Shown piece by piece: positions 28,811 through 37,571 of a DNA stretch of 64,000 nt. Every line of letters starts with the position of its first letter. The first letter of the stretch is position 1. A program made the position numbers and the translations under genes. Source of the DNA: CAVXTT01 sp963764685 (GTDB taxonomy: Bacteria; Bacteroidota; Ignavibacteria; Ignavibacteriales; Ignavibacteriaceae); contig CAVXTT010000012.1 in NCBI GenBank assembly GCA_963764685.1, positions 42,797 to 106,796 of the forward strand, given 5' to 3'. A model generated the notes under the pieces. That model saw nothing but the letters and a program-made list of their open reading frames with translations. It was not told the DNA's origin and searched no databases.

Positions 28811-29800
28811 TTAATAACTATTCTTCTTTCTCATATAGTTAATGATGAACTCAGCAGCCAGGTTAAGGAAAAAAGTTATTGTAAACAGTACCACACCTAT
28901 AAAAAATAAAGCATAATAATGATCGGAGCCCTGCGATACTTCTCCCATTTCAGCTGCAATAGTTGCTGTCATTGTCCTTACGCTTTTGAAAATGTCGGCG
29001 GTAATATTAGCTGCATTACCGGATGCCATTAAGACAATCATTGTTTCACCTATTGCACTGCCGAAGCCCAGAATAATGCTTGCCGAGACACCGCTGAATG
29101 CAGCAGGTAAAATTACCCTGCTGATCGTTTGCCACTTAGTTGCACCCAATCCGTAAGAAGCCATTCTTAATTCATTAGGAATTGAATGAAGAGCATCTTC
29201 AGTTAAGGAAGCTATAATAGGGATAATCACAAACGACAGTCCTAATGCAGCAATAAAAGCATTTAGCCTGTTTGCAGGATTCAGGAGGTCATTGAAAAAA
29301 CTTGCTCCAATTACCAGCATAATAAAACCTAATACTACCGTTGGAATTCCTGCAAATAGTTCAATAACCGGTTTTAATATTTCCCTGCTTCGGGGACTGG
29401 CAATTTCAGATAGATATATGCCTGTCCCAACACCAAAAATTGTAGATATTATGGTAGCCGGGATTGCTGTTAACAACGTTCCAACGATTAGCGGGATCAA
29501 CGAATACCTTGGATATGAGGAAGTGGGGTACCATTCTGTAACAGTTGAATAAATCCCATCCCCCTGCTTTTGAGTTGAGTAAATAAAATCGCTGAGATTT
29601 ATATGTTCTAATGAACGGAGGCCTTCCTTAAAGAGAAAAATGAAGATTAGAATTATAAAAATGACCGCCATTAAGGCATTCACAGCAAAAAAGTATTTAA
29701 GAATTGCCTCTCTTACTCTTGTGCTTTTTTTAATCCTTCTAGCAAATGGAGAAGCATTCGGTATAGCATCCGGTTTTTTTTTAACTATAAATTTCAGCAA
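28811..29800 (-). CDS. pstC: Phosphate ABC transporter, permease PstC
   Basis: A 329-residue permease partner of PstA. It shows SYGLGATKWQTISRVILPAA in the EAA loop, then SASIILGFGSAIGETMIVLM and the PstC-type ANITADIFKSVRTMTATIA. A ~30-residue N-terminal tail precedes the first helix. It follows the porin gene by 12 bp in the transcript. No disruptions are seen. Confidence 0.96.
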   Translation of the reverse strand: MLKFIVKKKPDAIPNASPFARRIKKSTRVREAILKYFFAVNALMAVIFIILIFIFLFKEGLRSLEHINLSDFIYSTQKQGDGIYSTVTEWYPTSSYPRYSLIPLIVGTLLTAIPATIISTIFGVGTGIYLSEIASPRSREILKPVIELFAGIPTVVLGFIMLVIGASFFNDLLNPANRLNAFIAALGLSFVIIPIIASLTEDALHSIPNELRMASYGLGATKWQTISRVILPAAFSGVSASIILGFGSAIGETMIVLMASGNAANITADIFKSVRTMTATIAAEMGEVSQGSDHYYALFFIGVVLFTITFFLNLAAEFIINYMRKKNSY

Positions 29801-29812
29801 TCAGATCCTTTA

Positions 29813-30890
29813 TCAGAATTCATATGAAACTGTTAATCTAGGGGTTATTGAGGCATCAACCTGTCTTTCCGGTAAATCCTCATAAGTTTCAACAAGAATA
29901 TTAGGAATTACTGCAACCTTATCAATAGGTCTGTAACTTAATCCAGCAATAATATAATTCCGTGAATCATTTTTTACTTCTTCATTAAAACCAGGATCAA
30001 AAAAATCATATCGAAGAGTTGCACTAATTTTATCACTGAAATCATACCAGCCGAATACAGAAATACCCAGACCGTTTAATTCTTCTGCTGTAGCGGGTGA
30101 AATGGTATTATTAATATAACCATTCTCGGTAATCCGGAAAAATGTTTCCGCGCCGATACTAAATACTTTCGGTTCGGTATAACCCACGAAATACTGCTGT
30201 AGTTACAACATTATTACCAACCATATTGTCTGATGCAGGGTCTTTTATTTCAGGCCGGAATTCCAGGTCACCATAAAATGTTGTAATCATATTTTTAACC
30301 GGCTTAAAGCTTAATTGTCCATACAATCTTTTGTACTTGTCCCTTTCGGTATTATTACCGCTGTAATTTCCGAACAGGAACCAGTAATTAAGATCGCCTG
30401 TTATATTTCCCCTGAGCGCTAATCCAAAATCCCGTGAAGTTACAACTCCGCGCAGATCCATAATAGTTTTTTCCAATGACCGGTAGCCATAATAAGCTTC
30501 AGATATTTCATAAGCGGGTGTAGGCTGTATACCAAAGATAATATCCTGCCCTGGAAGGATTTCCTTCCACCTGACCCACGCATCTTTTACGAAAACACCA
30601 ATCCTGCCGTTATCTGTTAATGCTCTCCCATCAGCTTCCAGCCTGAAACGCGTAGTGAAATTATCAGATATGATATAATCATATGTCAAATATGCCCTTC
30701 TGAGATCAAATCCATTCAGGTCTTCCGGCCCGCCCCGCGCAACGTTCGGCAGAGAAGTTATGCCGGTATCTCTCACTGCATTATAATAATAATCGGAGTA
30801 AATAAGGCCGGACAGTTTCCCTCCGGTTTGAGCAAATGTCAAAGAAACGGTAAAAAGTATCAGGGAAATCAGAATAAAAATATTTTTCAT
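29813..30890 (-). pseudogene. Phosphate-selective porin O/P-like outer-membrane protein, one frameshift
   Basis: Frame one (30159-30890) has a signal peptide (FILISLILFTVSLTFAQ), then KLSGLIYSDYYYNA and barrel-like strands including TRFRLEADGRALTDNGRIGV and VKDAWVRWKEILPG, and leaves frame after NVVTTAVF. Frame two (29813-30187) continues VGYTEPKVFSIGAETFFRIT and ends in the aromatic RLTVSYEF expected for a barrel. Removing one T near 30190 restores the join. The product, about 358 residues, resembles porins induced by phosphate starvation. Its place between pstS and pstC makes it the probable outer-membrane entry for this uptake system. The family name is by likeness and position. Confidence 0.75.
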
Positions 30891-30904
30891 ATAGCTTCTT
30901 TGTA

Positions 30905-31813
30905 TTATTTTGTTTTGGGAAGAGGTATGTATTCCATGGTTTCCACAACTTTCTGCCCCTCGGGTGATACAATAAAATCCAGGAACTCTTTTACCGCGGG
31001 ATCCGGATTACTGTTGGTAAAGCAGTATAAATAACGGGAAATTGAATAACTGCGGTCCCAGATAGCCTCATAATTTACTTTGCCGTTATCAGCCGGCTTT
31101 ATTCCGGGGGCACCGGTGTCCTTTTTAATCTTCAGGATTTTTACATCATTTCTTAATGCAAAATATCCAACTCCGCCATATCCTATTCCTTTAACATCCT
31201 GCCCGACTGCCTCACCTAAAGCTGCCGTACCCTGTAAAACTTGTGTAGATGATGCAAAATCTTTTATTTTACCTTTATCATCTTTACCTAAAACGTGTTC
31301 TTTAAAGAATTCGTAAGTGCCGCTGCTATTTTCACGTCCATATAAAGTAATTGGCATATTCTCCCCCCCCAATTGCTTCCAGTTTGTGATCTTACCTGTA
31401 AAAATATCACTAACCTGCGCAATGGTCAGCTCCTCGATTTTATTTTTAGGATGAGTTATAACTGCTATTCCGTCGAGTGCTACTTCATAAATTTTAGGGG
31501 TAATATTATTTGATTTAGCTTTTTCAAATTCAACGGGTTTAAGCTCACGACTGGAATTTGCTATATTTGTAGTCCCATTCAGAAGTGCTGCCACGCCGGT
31601 TCCGGACCCTCCCCCTGTTACCTGAATTGAAACTCCCGGATTCTTCTGCATATAAACTTCAGCCCATTTCTGAGAAAGGTTAACCATTGTGTCGGAACCT
31701 TTTACGGTGATAAAAGTTTTTGCCTGATCTTCTGTTTTCTTTTTACACCCGATCATTATAAGTGATAATGCTGCAATTATCACAGCCGCACGAAATAGAA
31801 ATTCTTTTTTCAT
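30905..31813 (-). CDS. pstS: Phosphate-binding lipoprotein PstS
   Basis: A 302-residue periplasmic phosphate-binding protein. The signal ends LIMIGC, so it is a predicted lipoprotein (Cys23). The binding site is seen in KGSDTMVNLSQKWAEVY, VTGGGSGTGVAALLNGTTNI and SSREL, and a later YGRENSSGTYEFF. It delivers phosphate to PstCA. It is the first gene of the operon and is preceded by a three-repeat PHO-box-like sequence. Confidence 0.96.
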   Translation of the reverse strand: MKKEFLFRAAVIIAALSLIMIGCKKKTEDQAKTFITVKGSDTMVNLSQKWAEVYMQKNPGVSIQVTGGGSGTGVAALLNGTTNIANSSRELKPVEFEKAKSNNITPKIYEVALDGIAVITHPKNKIEELTIAQVSDIFTGKITNWKQLGGENMPITLYGRENSSGTYEFFKEHVLGKDDKGKIKDFASSTQVLQGTAALGEAVGQDVKGIGYGGVGYFALRNDVKILKIKKDTGAPGIKPADNGKVNYEAIWDRSYSISRYLYCFTNSNPDPAVKEFLDFIVSPEGQKVVETMEYIPLPKTK

Positions 31814-31891
31814 TTGTTCTCTTTCCTTTGTTTATTCATTATTTTCTATAGTCAAACATAAAAAAGAGACGAGTCAGAGGTACAAAGGGAA

Positions 31892-31919
31892 TGTTATTTA
31901 AATGTTAAGAAATTGTTAA
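31892..31919 (-). promoter_or_regulatory. PHO-box-like repeat upstream of pstS
   Basis: On the minus strand three half-sites TTAACA, TTAACA and ATAACA are spaced exactly 11 bp apart (5-base spacers ATTTC and TTTAA), ending about 80 bp before the pstS ATG. This is the geometry of the Bacillus-type PhoP box (TTnACA repeats with about 5-bp spacing), bound by the phosphate-starvation response regulator. The position before a pst operon supports the call. Binding by a local PhoB/PhoP is inferred. Confidence 0.7.
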
Positions 31920-32017
31920 GATTTTGTAGAGTGAGCCATACCGGAATTCAGGAAAATTGTTCCGGTAAACCAATGTCTTATAAAATAATAATCTAAAAAT
32001 TTGCCCGTAAATTGACC

Positions 32018-32110
32018 AATGCCCGGACAGCCCGCAGACAGTGCGCGGACAATGCACGGCCTAAAATGTGCTTTTTTGTCCGGAACAGGCCTTAGGGTAT
32101 TCCGGGCATT
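32018..32110. repeat. 93-bp nested inverted-repeat element
   Basis: The outer arms AATGCCCGGA (32018-32027) and TCCGGGCATT (32101-32110) pair over 10 bp. Inside, GGACAA (32047-32052) pairs with TTGTCC (32076-32081) and GCAC (32054-32057) with GTGC (32068-32071). The element is visibly more GC-rich than its surroundings. It could be a structured RNA leader on either strand or an intergenic repeat. The rest of the 507-bp gap (31814-32320) holds only the PHO-box-like site and no convincing gene; the 83-codon frame over it is a by-product of the GC-rich repeat. Confidence 0.55.
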
Positions 32111-32320
32111 ACCCGTCCAAAGATAAATATGTGGGAAATTTCCAGGAAATGTGAGAATAATCCTCAATCTAGTTAATCAATTTCTTTTATTTATTCTTGT
32201 AAAAAACACAATATTCTGGACTAAATTTGGCCGGTTTGAGGCAGATAGTAATTGTTTTATATCTATTTGCAATTATTCTAATGATTTTTTATTATTAGTT
32301 ATAAATTAGCATTCCATTAG

Positions 32321-32719
32321 ATGAATAACGTAAGAATATTAATAACCGAGGATGAACGGATTATTGCTTTAGACATAAAGCAGGTTCTGTTAAAAATTGG
32401 TTTTGATGTTATTGGAATAGTTTCATCCGGGAAAGCAGCACTAAAGAAGGTTAGAGATGAAAAGCCGGATCTTGTTTTGATGGATATTATTCTTAATGGC
32501 CCTTTAACTGGAATTGAAACTGCTGAGATCATTTCAAAAGAGACAGCCACACCTGTAATTTTTATAACCGCTTTAGATCTTCAAAAAGATGCCCATTATA
32601 AATCTATTACAAAGAATTATATTTGTTTAAAAAAACCTTTCAATGAAATTGAGCTTGATGCTGCAATTCAAAAGATCTTAAAAACTAAAGTTAAGCTCCA
32701 GAGTCTTCTTAAAGCCTGA
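32321..32719 (+). CDS. Stand-alone response regulator receiver protein
   Basis: A 132-residue single REC domain with no output domain. Acidic residues lie at TEDE near the N-terminus, the phospho-acceptor is about Asp55 in VLMDI, Thr is in FITAL, and Lys105 is in LKKPF. IILNGPLTGIETAEII after the Asp resembles receivers that work with HisKA_2/HWE-type sensor kinases. No kinase gene is near. It faces away from pstS, but a link with phosphate control is not shown. It could be a phospho-relay or a diffusible regulator. Confidence 0.85.
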   Translation: MNNVRILITEDERIIALDIKQVLLKIGFDVIGIVSSGKAALKKVRDEKPDLVLMDIILNGPLTGIETAEIISKETATPVIFITALDLQKDAHYKSITKNYICLKKPFNEIELDAAIQKILKTKVKLQSLLKA

Positions 32720-32793
32720 TCCACAAACTCTCTGACTTTTGATTTTTTCATTACCAAGGGAAGCAAAATAATCTACCTGTGATACTACTCAAA

Positions 32794-33804
32794 TTAAATG
32801 ACATTTACTTCTTCCTCCAATTCAATATCAAATTTTGCCAGGACAGATCTTTTTATTTTACCTGCGAATTCTAATATTTCTTCTCCGGTTGCTCCTCCGT
32901 AATTAACAATAACAAGTGACTGTTCTGAATAAGAGCCGACATTGCCGATCTTTATTCCCTTCCAGCCGCATTTTTCAATCAGCCAGCCGGCATAAAGCTT
33001 GTATTTTTCTCCGGCTGGAAATCCTTTTATATCCGGGTATTTCTTTTGGAGTTCCTGGTATTTATCAAAATCAACAAAGGGGTTCTTAAAAAAACTGCCG
33101 GCATTGCCAATCACCTTTGGATCCGGAAGTTTTCTTTTTCTTATCTGTGAAATTAAATTTCTCATATCAGCAATTTCCGGATTCCGGAGCCCCAGTTTTT
33201 TCACTTCCTCAACTAACGGGGCGTAAGAATAATCGGGTGTAAACTCTTTGTTTAACTTTAAAACAACAGAAGTTATTATAAACTTATTCTTAAGCTGTTT
33301 CTTAAAAATGCTTTCCCTGTATTTGAACTCACATTGTTCTTTTTTGAATACGCCTCTTTCTGCCCGGTCAATATAAAGCCCGTTAAGAAGATGGAAGGTT
33401 TGGCTTAATTCCTGTCCATATGCCCCGATATTTTGTATAGGTGCAGCTCCCACACTCCCCGGAATGGAACTTAAATTTTCTATACCGGCTAAATTTCGAT
33501 TGACAGCATATTTCACAAAGTCGTCCCAGACAGCCCCCGCATCGGCTTCTACAAGAACAAAAGAATTATTTTCCTCAAGAATTTTAATATCCGGCGAGGA
33601 GTATTTAAGGACAAGTCCGTTAAAATCATTTTTTAACAGGATGTTGCTCCCCCCTCCCAGAATAAACAAATTCTCTTTATCATCCCTTTCAAGAAGTACT
33701 TCTGCAAGATGATCTGTGGACATCACTTCAAGAAATTTCTTTGCCCGGCATTCGATTCCGAATGTATTATATTCCTTTAAAGAATAATTTAATTTAACTT
33801 CCAT
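32794..33804 (-). CDS. murB: UDP-N-acetylenolpyruvoylglucosamine reductase MurB (type I)
   Basis: About 336 residues from the ATG at 33804 (MEVKLNYSLKEYNTFGI). An upstream TTG at 33816 would add four residues and is less likely. MurB reduces enolpyruvyl-UDP-GlcNAc to UDP-MurNAc with FAD and NADPH. FAD site: LGGGSNIL and NLSSIPGSVGAAPIQNIGAY. The catalytic Ser is in NAGSFFKNP. The size and the presence of the YTFR-like central loop indicate the E. coli-like type I enzyme. It stands alone; downstream is the plus-strand response regulator. Confidence 0.94.
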   Translation of the reverse strand: MEVKLNYSLKEYNTFGIECRAKKFLEVMSTDHLAEVLLERDDKENLFILGGGSNILLKNDFNGLVLKYSSPDIKILEENNSFVLVEADAGAVWDDFVKYAVNRNLAGIENLSSIPGSVGAAPIQNIGAYGQELSQTFHLLNGLYIDRAERGVFKKEQCEFKYRESIFKKQLKNKFIITSVVLKLNKEFTPDYSYAPLVEEVKKLGLRNPEIADMRNLISQIRKRKLPDPKVIGNAGSFFKNPFVDFDKYQELQKKYPDIKGFPAGEKYKLYAGWLIEKCGWKGIKIGNVGSYSEQSLVIVNYGGATGEEILEFAGKIKRSVLAKFDIELEEEVNVI

Positions 33805-33872
33805 TATTTGATACAATTTTGATTTGTAAATTTAACTAATTATTAACAGAAGGTAATAAGCAGAGAGTTTTA

Positions 33873-34077
33873 TTGAAGCTTGAATTCAATTTCAGCCAGT
33901 CCAAAGTTATTCCTTACCGAATCACGGAAGGAAAACCGGAAATATTATTAATTACTTCAGTCAAAACGAAGAAGTGAATAACACCCAGGGGATTTATTGA
34001 ACTTTTTGAATCGGCTACAAAGGAAGTCTATGAAGAGGCCGCGATAACAGGAACAAATGAAACTGTAGAACTGAAAA
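33873..34077 (+). pseudogene. Decayed NUDIX hydrolase fragment
   Basis: One frame reads through as KLEFNFSQSKVIPYRITEGK, then PEILLITSVKTKK, a TGA stop at 33975-33977, and ITPRGFIELFESATKEVYEE with AAITG. This is the start of a NUDIX protein. The stop replaces the usual Trp of KKWIIPKG, which is one base away (TGG to TGA). In the NUDIX box GxxxxxE is kept, but about four residues are missing before the REVxEE part and Gly of EEAG is Ala. The frame then runs into the 3' end of recX on the other strand. The box itself is damaged, so this is real decay. Confidence 0.75.
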
Positions 34078-34713
34078 CTATTCTTTCCCGCTGTTTCTTA
34101 GCCCGATATAATCTTCGACCGCCCTCTCACTGAGATCATAATCATAACCTTTGGATATAAGAAACGTATACATTTTTAATTTTAGGCTGTCGATTTCTTC
34201 TAATGTTCTGGTGCGATACCTTTTAACAAGCAATTCCATTGCCTTTTCAATTGCCGGTTCCGCAGGAACAATCTGCAGTGATTCTTTTATTATTTCTCTG
34301 GAGATTCCTTTTTTCCGTAAAGCAGCAGAAATTAACTTATTTCCCCAGCTGTACCTGTTCTTTTTTTCTTCAATAAAATTTACTGCGAAGGTGCTGTCAT
34401 TAAGATAACCGGAATCTTTTAAAGAATTGATTATTTCGGTTACCGGTTCAACTTTAAAACCTTTTCTAATTAATTTATTTTTTAATTCGGATTCAGAATG
34501 AATGCGCCTGGTGAGGTACCGGAGAGCCTGTTGTTTTATAGTGTAGCTCTCATTTTGTTTTAAAAGAGATTCAAGCTGGGATTCCGAGAACTGCATATCT
34601 TTCCTCAACCCCATCTTCATTACTATTTCATATGCAAGAGTAACCTTTTCGCCTGAATCAAATGTAATCAGGACCCTGGATGAACCTCTTTTTGTAATAC
34701 TTTCAATTATCAC
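34078..34713 (-). CDS. recX: RecX, modulator of RecA
   Basis: A 211-residue helical protein of the RecX family: QALRYLTRRIHSESELKNKL, LNDSTFAVNFIEEKKNRYSW and GNKLISAALRKKGISREII. RecX binds RecA filaments and limits them. Its start overlaps the recA stop by one base, the common recA-recX arrangement. It is somewhat longer than the E. coli protein, with an N-terminal extension of about 55 residues, as in Bacteroidota. Confidence 0.9.
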   Translation of the reverse strand: MIIESITKRGSSRVLITFDSGEKVTLAYEIVMKMGLRKDMQFSESQLESLLKQNESYTIKQQALRYLTRRIHSESELKNKLIRKGFKVEPVTEIINSLKDSGYLNDSTFAVNFIEEKKNRYSWGNKLISAALRKKGISREIIKESLQIVPAEPAIEKAMELLVKRYRTRTLEEIDSLKLKMYTFLISKGYDYDLSERAVEDYIGLRNSGKE

Positions 34714-35774
34714 TACTTCAATTTCTTATCCTTAGTAACCACTACTTTTTCTTCCGGCTGGTGACCATTCTCTTTGATTAAGCCTAACCTTATTTTCACT
34801 TCCCTTTCCAGCTTATTTGCGAGTTCAACGGTTTCCTGCAATCTTTGTTTTAACTGTTCTCTACCCTGGAATCTATCCTCATCATATGTGAACCAGGCTC
34901 CGCTCTTTTTAATAATGCCGAAATTAACCGCCAGGTCAATGATGTCACCTAATTTGCTGATGCCTTCATTATAAAGAATATCAAACTCCACTTCTTTAAA
35001 TGGAGGGGCAACTTTACTTTTAACAATTTTTACCTTTGTACGGTTACCAATAACTTCATTACCTTCCTTAATGGCCGCTATCCTTCTAATATCAATCCGG
35101 AGTGAGGCATAAAATTTCAATGCATTGCCGCCGGTCGTAGTTTCCGGGTTACCGAACATAATTCCTATTTTACTACGAAGCTGATTTATGAAAATAACAG
35201 CTGTTTTCGATTTTGATATGGCGCCGGTTAATTTTCTAAGTGCCTGGGACATCAGTCTTGCCTGAACAGCCATAGTGGCATCTCCCATTTCACCTTCAAT
35301 TTCAGATCTTGGGACAAGGGCAGCAACAGAATCAATTACTATGATATCAAGAGCGTTGCTCCTTACCAGCGTATCTGTAATTTCCAGTGCCTGCTCTCCA
35401 TAATCCGGTTGAGCTAGTAGAAGGTTAGCAGTGTCCACGCCTAATTTCTTAGCATAGTTAACATCCAGGGCGTGCTCGGCATCTATAAAGGCTGCAAGTC
35501 CTCCTGTTTTTTGAGCTTCAGCAATAATATGCAGACAGAGTGTAGTTTTGCCGCTTGATTCAGGACCAAATACTTCTGTTACCCTGCCTCTTGGAATTCC
35601 CCCGATCCCGAGTGCAAAATCAAGAGATAAAGCGCCGGTAGGGATAGATTCAACTTCAGCTACCACTCCGTCGCCCAATTTCATTATTGCCCCCTTCCCG
35701 TATGTTTTTTCAATACTGGAGATTGCATCATTAATTATTTTTAATTTTTGTTCTCTCTCTGCGTTAGTATTCAT
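34713..35774 (-). CDS. recA: Recombinase RecA
   Basis: A 353-residue RecA. Walker A GPESSGKT is at 70-77. Other blocks are KTGGLAAFIDAEHALD, SQALRKLTGAISKSKTAVIF with INQLRSKIGIMFGNPETT (the L1/L2 region), and a charged C-terminal tail. It catalyses strand exchange and SOS induction. The gene overlaps thpR by four bases and recX by one. No LexA-type operator is obvious upstream, since thpR is directly adjacent. Confidence 0.98.
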   Translation of the reverse strand: MNTNAEREQKLKIINDAISSIEKTYGKGAIMKLGDGVVAEVESIPTGALSLDFALGIGGIPRGRVTEVFGPESSGKTTLCLHIIAEAQKTGGLAAFIDAEHALDVNYAKKLGVDTANLLLAQPDYGEQALEITDTLVRSNALDIIVIDSVAALVPRSEIEGEMGDATMAVQARLMSQALRKLTGAISKSKTAVIFINQLRSKIGIMFGNPETTTGGNALKFYASLRIDIRRIAAIKEGNEVIGNRTKVKIVKSKVAPPFKEVEFDILYNEGISKLGDIIDLAVNFGIIKKSGAWFTYDEDRFQGREQLKQRLQETVELANKLEREVKIRLGLIKENGHQPEEKVVVTKDKKLK

Positions 35775-36316
35775 AGCTTTACCTGCTTTCTTAATTTATA
35801 AACTTTTAATGGAGTGTATTTCGAACCCTGCGGCGACAGAGTACTCTGGTATAGAATGACCCTGTCTGAATTAAACGATTTGTTCATAATCTGTTTTCCC
35901 CTAAATGATTCAATTATATTTTCCTGTCCCTTAGGAATCCTAAGTAAGGTAAGATGAGGTTTAAACAATTTTTCCTCAGTCTCTATATTCAATTTAACTA
36001 AATGTTTATTTAAATCATCGGCTAATTTAAATAATTTCTCACCGGCTGAAAGACCTACCCAGATTATCCGGGGTTTAAAGAATCCAAAATTTGTCAGCTG
36101 CAGCTCAAACTCAGGGTAATTCTCGATGAAAGAAAGTTCTTTTATCAGATCGTTCAGAAGTTCTTCTTTGAAGCTGCCTATAAACTTTAGTGTCAGGTGC
36201 AGCTTTTCTACAGGCTCCCATCTTAAATCTATATCTGATATTCTTTTTCTTTCCCCTGTAATATATTTTCTGATCTCTTCCGGAATTTCAAGAGCAATGA
36301 ACAATCTAATCATCAA
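35771..36316 (-). CDS. thpR: RNA 2',3'-cyclic phosphodiesterase ThpR (LigT family)
   Basis: A 181-residue 2H phosphoesterase. The two catalytic HxT motifs are HLTLKFIG (H40, T42) and HLTLLRI (H121, T123). The N-terminal MIRLFIALEIPEEIR is typical. It opens 2',3'-cyclic phosphates on RNA. It overlaps cinA by 11 bp and recA by four bases; cinA-thpR-recA is a recurrent order in bacteria. Confidence 0.92.
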   Translation of the reverse strand: MMIRLFIALEIPEEIRKYITGERKRISDIDLRWEPVEKLHLTLKFIGSFKEELLNDLIKELSFIENYPEFELQLTNFGFFKPRIIWVGLSAGEKLFKLADDLNKHLVKLNIETEEKLFKPHLTLLRIPKGQENIIESFRGKQIMNKSFNSDRVILYQSTLSPQGSKYTPLKVYKLRKQVKL

Positions 36317-37562
36317 GAGGGATTCCTAATATATATTTTCTTAATATCTCAAGAGCTGCCTGAGCAGTACGCTGTTTATTCAATATCCTGTCTTCACCAA
36401 AAATAAATTTTTTTGTGGTACATACTTTATCGTCGCATAACCCGATGTATACAAGCCCGATCGGCTTTTCAGTACCCGCACCGGTGGGCCCCATAATGCC
36501 GGTAACTGATAAACCGATATCAGTTCCGCTTATTGATCTGATACCTTCAGCCATTTGTTTGGCGACCTGCATACTGACTGCCCCATACTGATTTATTATA
36601 TCTTCATCGACTTTTAATAATTCGTGTTTGGAACCATTACTGTATGAAATAATTCCGCGTTCGAAATACTCACTGCTTCCGCTTATATTAGTCAGCAGGT
36701 GTGATATATAGCCTCCCGTACAGGATTCTGCAACAGCAATTTTTAATCCCCTTTCCTTTAATAATCTGCCGACAACCTCCTCCAGTAATACTTCCTCATT
36801 GGCAAAGACAAACCTGCCGATTTTATTCCGGATTTTCTGTTCAATTTCAGTCAATCTATTTTGAGCAGTCTCAGTGTCCTTTTCTTTTACGGTAATTCTC
36901 AGTTTAACGCCGAACTGGCTGGGCAGGAATGCGATCCTGGCTTCACCTAAAAGCTCGTCCAGATTACCTAATCTTTCATAGAGAGATGATTCCGGAATTC
37001 CGGTTGTTAGAATATTTCTTCTTAGCGATACAGAGTCTAATTTCTTGAGTTTTCCCTTTAAGGCGGGAAGTACAAAACTCCGCATCATTTCTTTCATTTC
37101 ATATGGAACTCCAGGCATCGCAATAAATATTTTATGCCTTTTCTCTATAAAATATCCGGGTGCAGTTCCTAAAATATTTCTTATGACAATTGCATTTTTA
37201 GGCACCAATGCCTGATCTTCATTAAGCGGCGTCAATTCCCTTCCGCGCTTGGCAAACATTGTTTTTATATCTTCGAGTACATCATTACTCAGAACAAGCT
37301 GTGTATCGAAATATTTTACAATGCAGCCCCGCGTGAGATCATCATTTGTAGGTCCCAAACCACCAGTAACAATCACGAGATCATTTGCTGCCATAGTTTG
37401 GCTGAATTCCTGTATTATCGTCTTCTCCTCATCTCCAACCACAGAGGTCTTGACTACTTCGACCTGGATTTTAATAAGCTCATTCCCGATATAGGCGGCA
37501 TTTGTGTTTAATGTCTGACCTATTAAAATTTCATCACCGATAGTGATTATATGTGCTTTCAT
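36306..37562 (-). CDS. cinA: CinA family protein (NMN deamidase / competence-damage protein)
   Basis: A 418-residue two-domain protein. The N-terminal MoCF-like domain (KAHIITIGDEILIGQTLNTN, VTGGLGPTNDDLTRG) is a COG1058-type pyrophosphatase. The C-terminal CinA/PncC domain (VAESCTGGYISHLLTNISGS, SVTGIMGPTGAGTEKPIGLV) hydrolyses nicotinamide mononucleotide. The full two-domain length fits. It adjoins thpR-recA-recX, the usual context. Confidence 0.94.
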   Translation of the reverse strand: MKAHIITIGDEILIGQTLNTNAAYIGNELIKIQVEVVKTSVVGDEEKTIIQEFSQTMAANDLVIVTGGLGPTNDDLTRGCIVKYFDTQLVLSNDVLEDIKTMFAKRGRELTPLNEDQALVPKNAIVIRNILGTAPGYFIEKRHKIFIAMPGVPYEMKEMMRSFVLPALKGKLKKLDSVSLRRNILTTGIPESSLYERLGNLDELLGEARIAFLPSQFGVKLRITVKEKDTETAQNRLTEIEQKIRNKIGRFVFANEEVLLEEVVGRLLKERGLKIAVAESCTGGYISHLLTNISGSSEYFERGIISYSNGSKHELLKVDEDIINQYGAVSMQVAKQMAEGIRSISGTDIGLSVTGIMGPTGAGTEKPIGLVYIGLCDDKVCTTKKFIFGEDRILNKQRTAQAALEILRKYILGIPLDD

Positions 37563-37571
37563 AAGGAAACC

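Noticed and set aside
29813..30890. Two separate porin genes
   Set aside because: The signal peptide is only on the first frame and the barrel-end signature only on the second; removing one T joins them into a single normal-length product.
31916..32167. 83-codon minus-strand ORF over the pstS upstream region
   Set aside because: It covers the PHO-box-like site and the GC-rich inverted repeat, has no recognisable motif, and is rich in residues expected from translating a palindrome.
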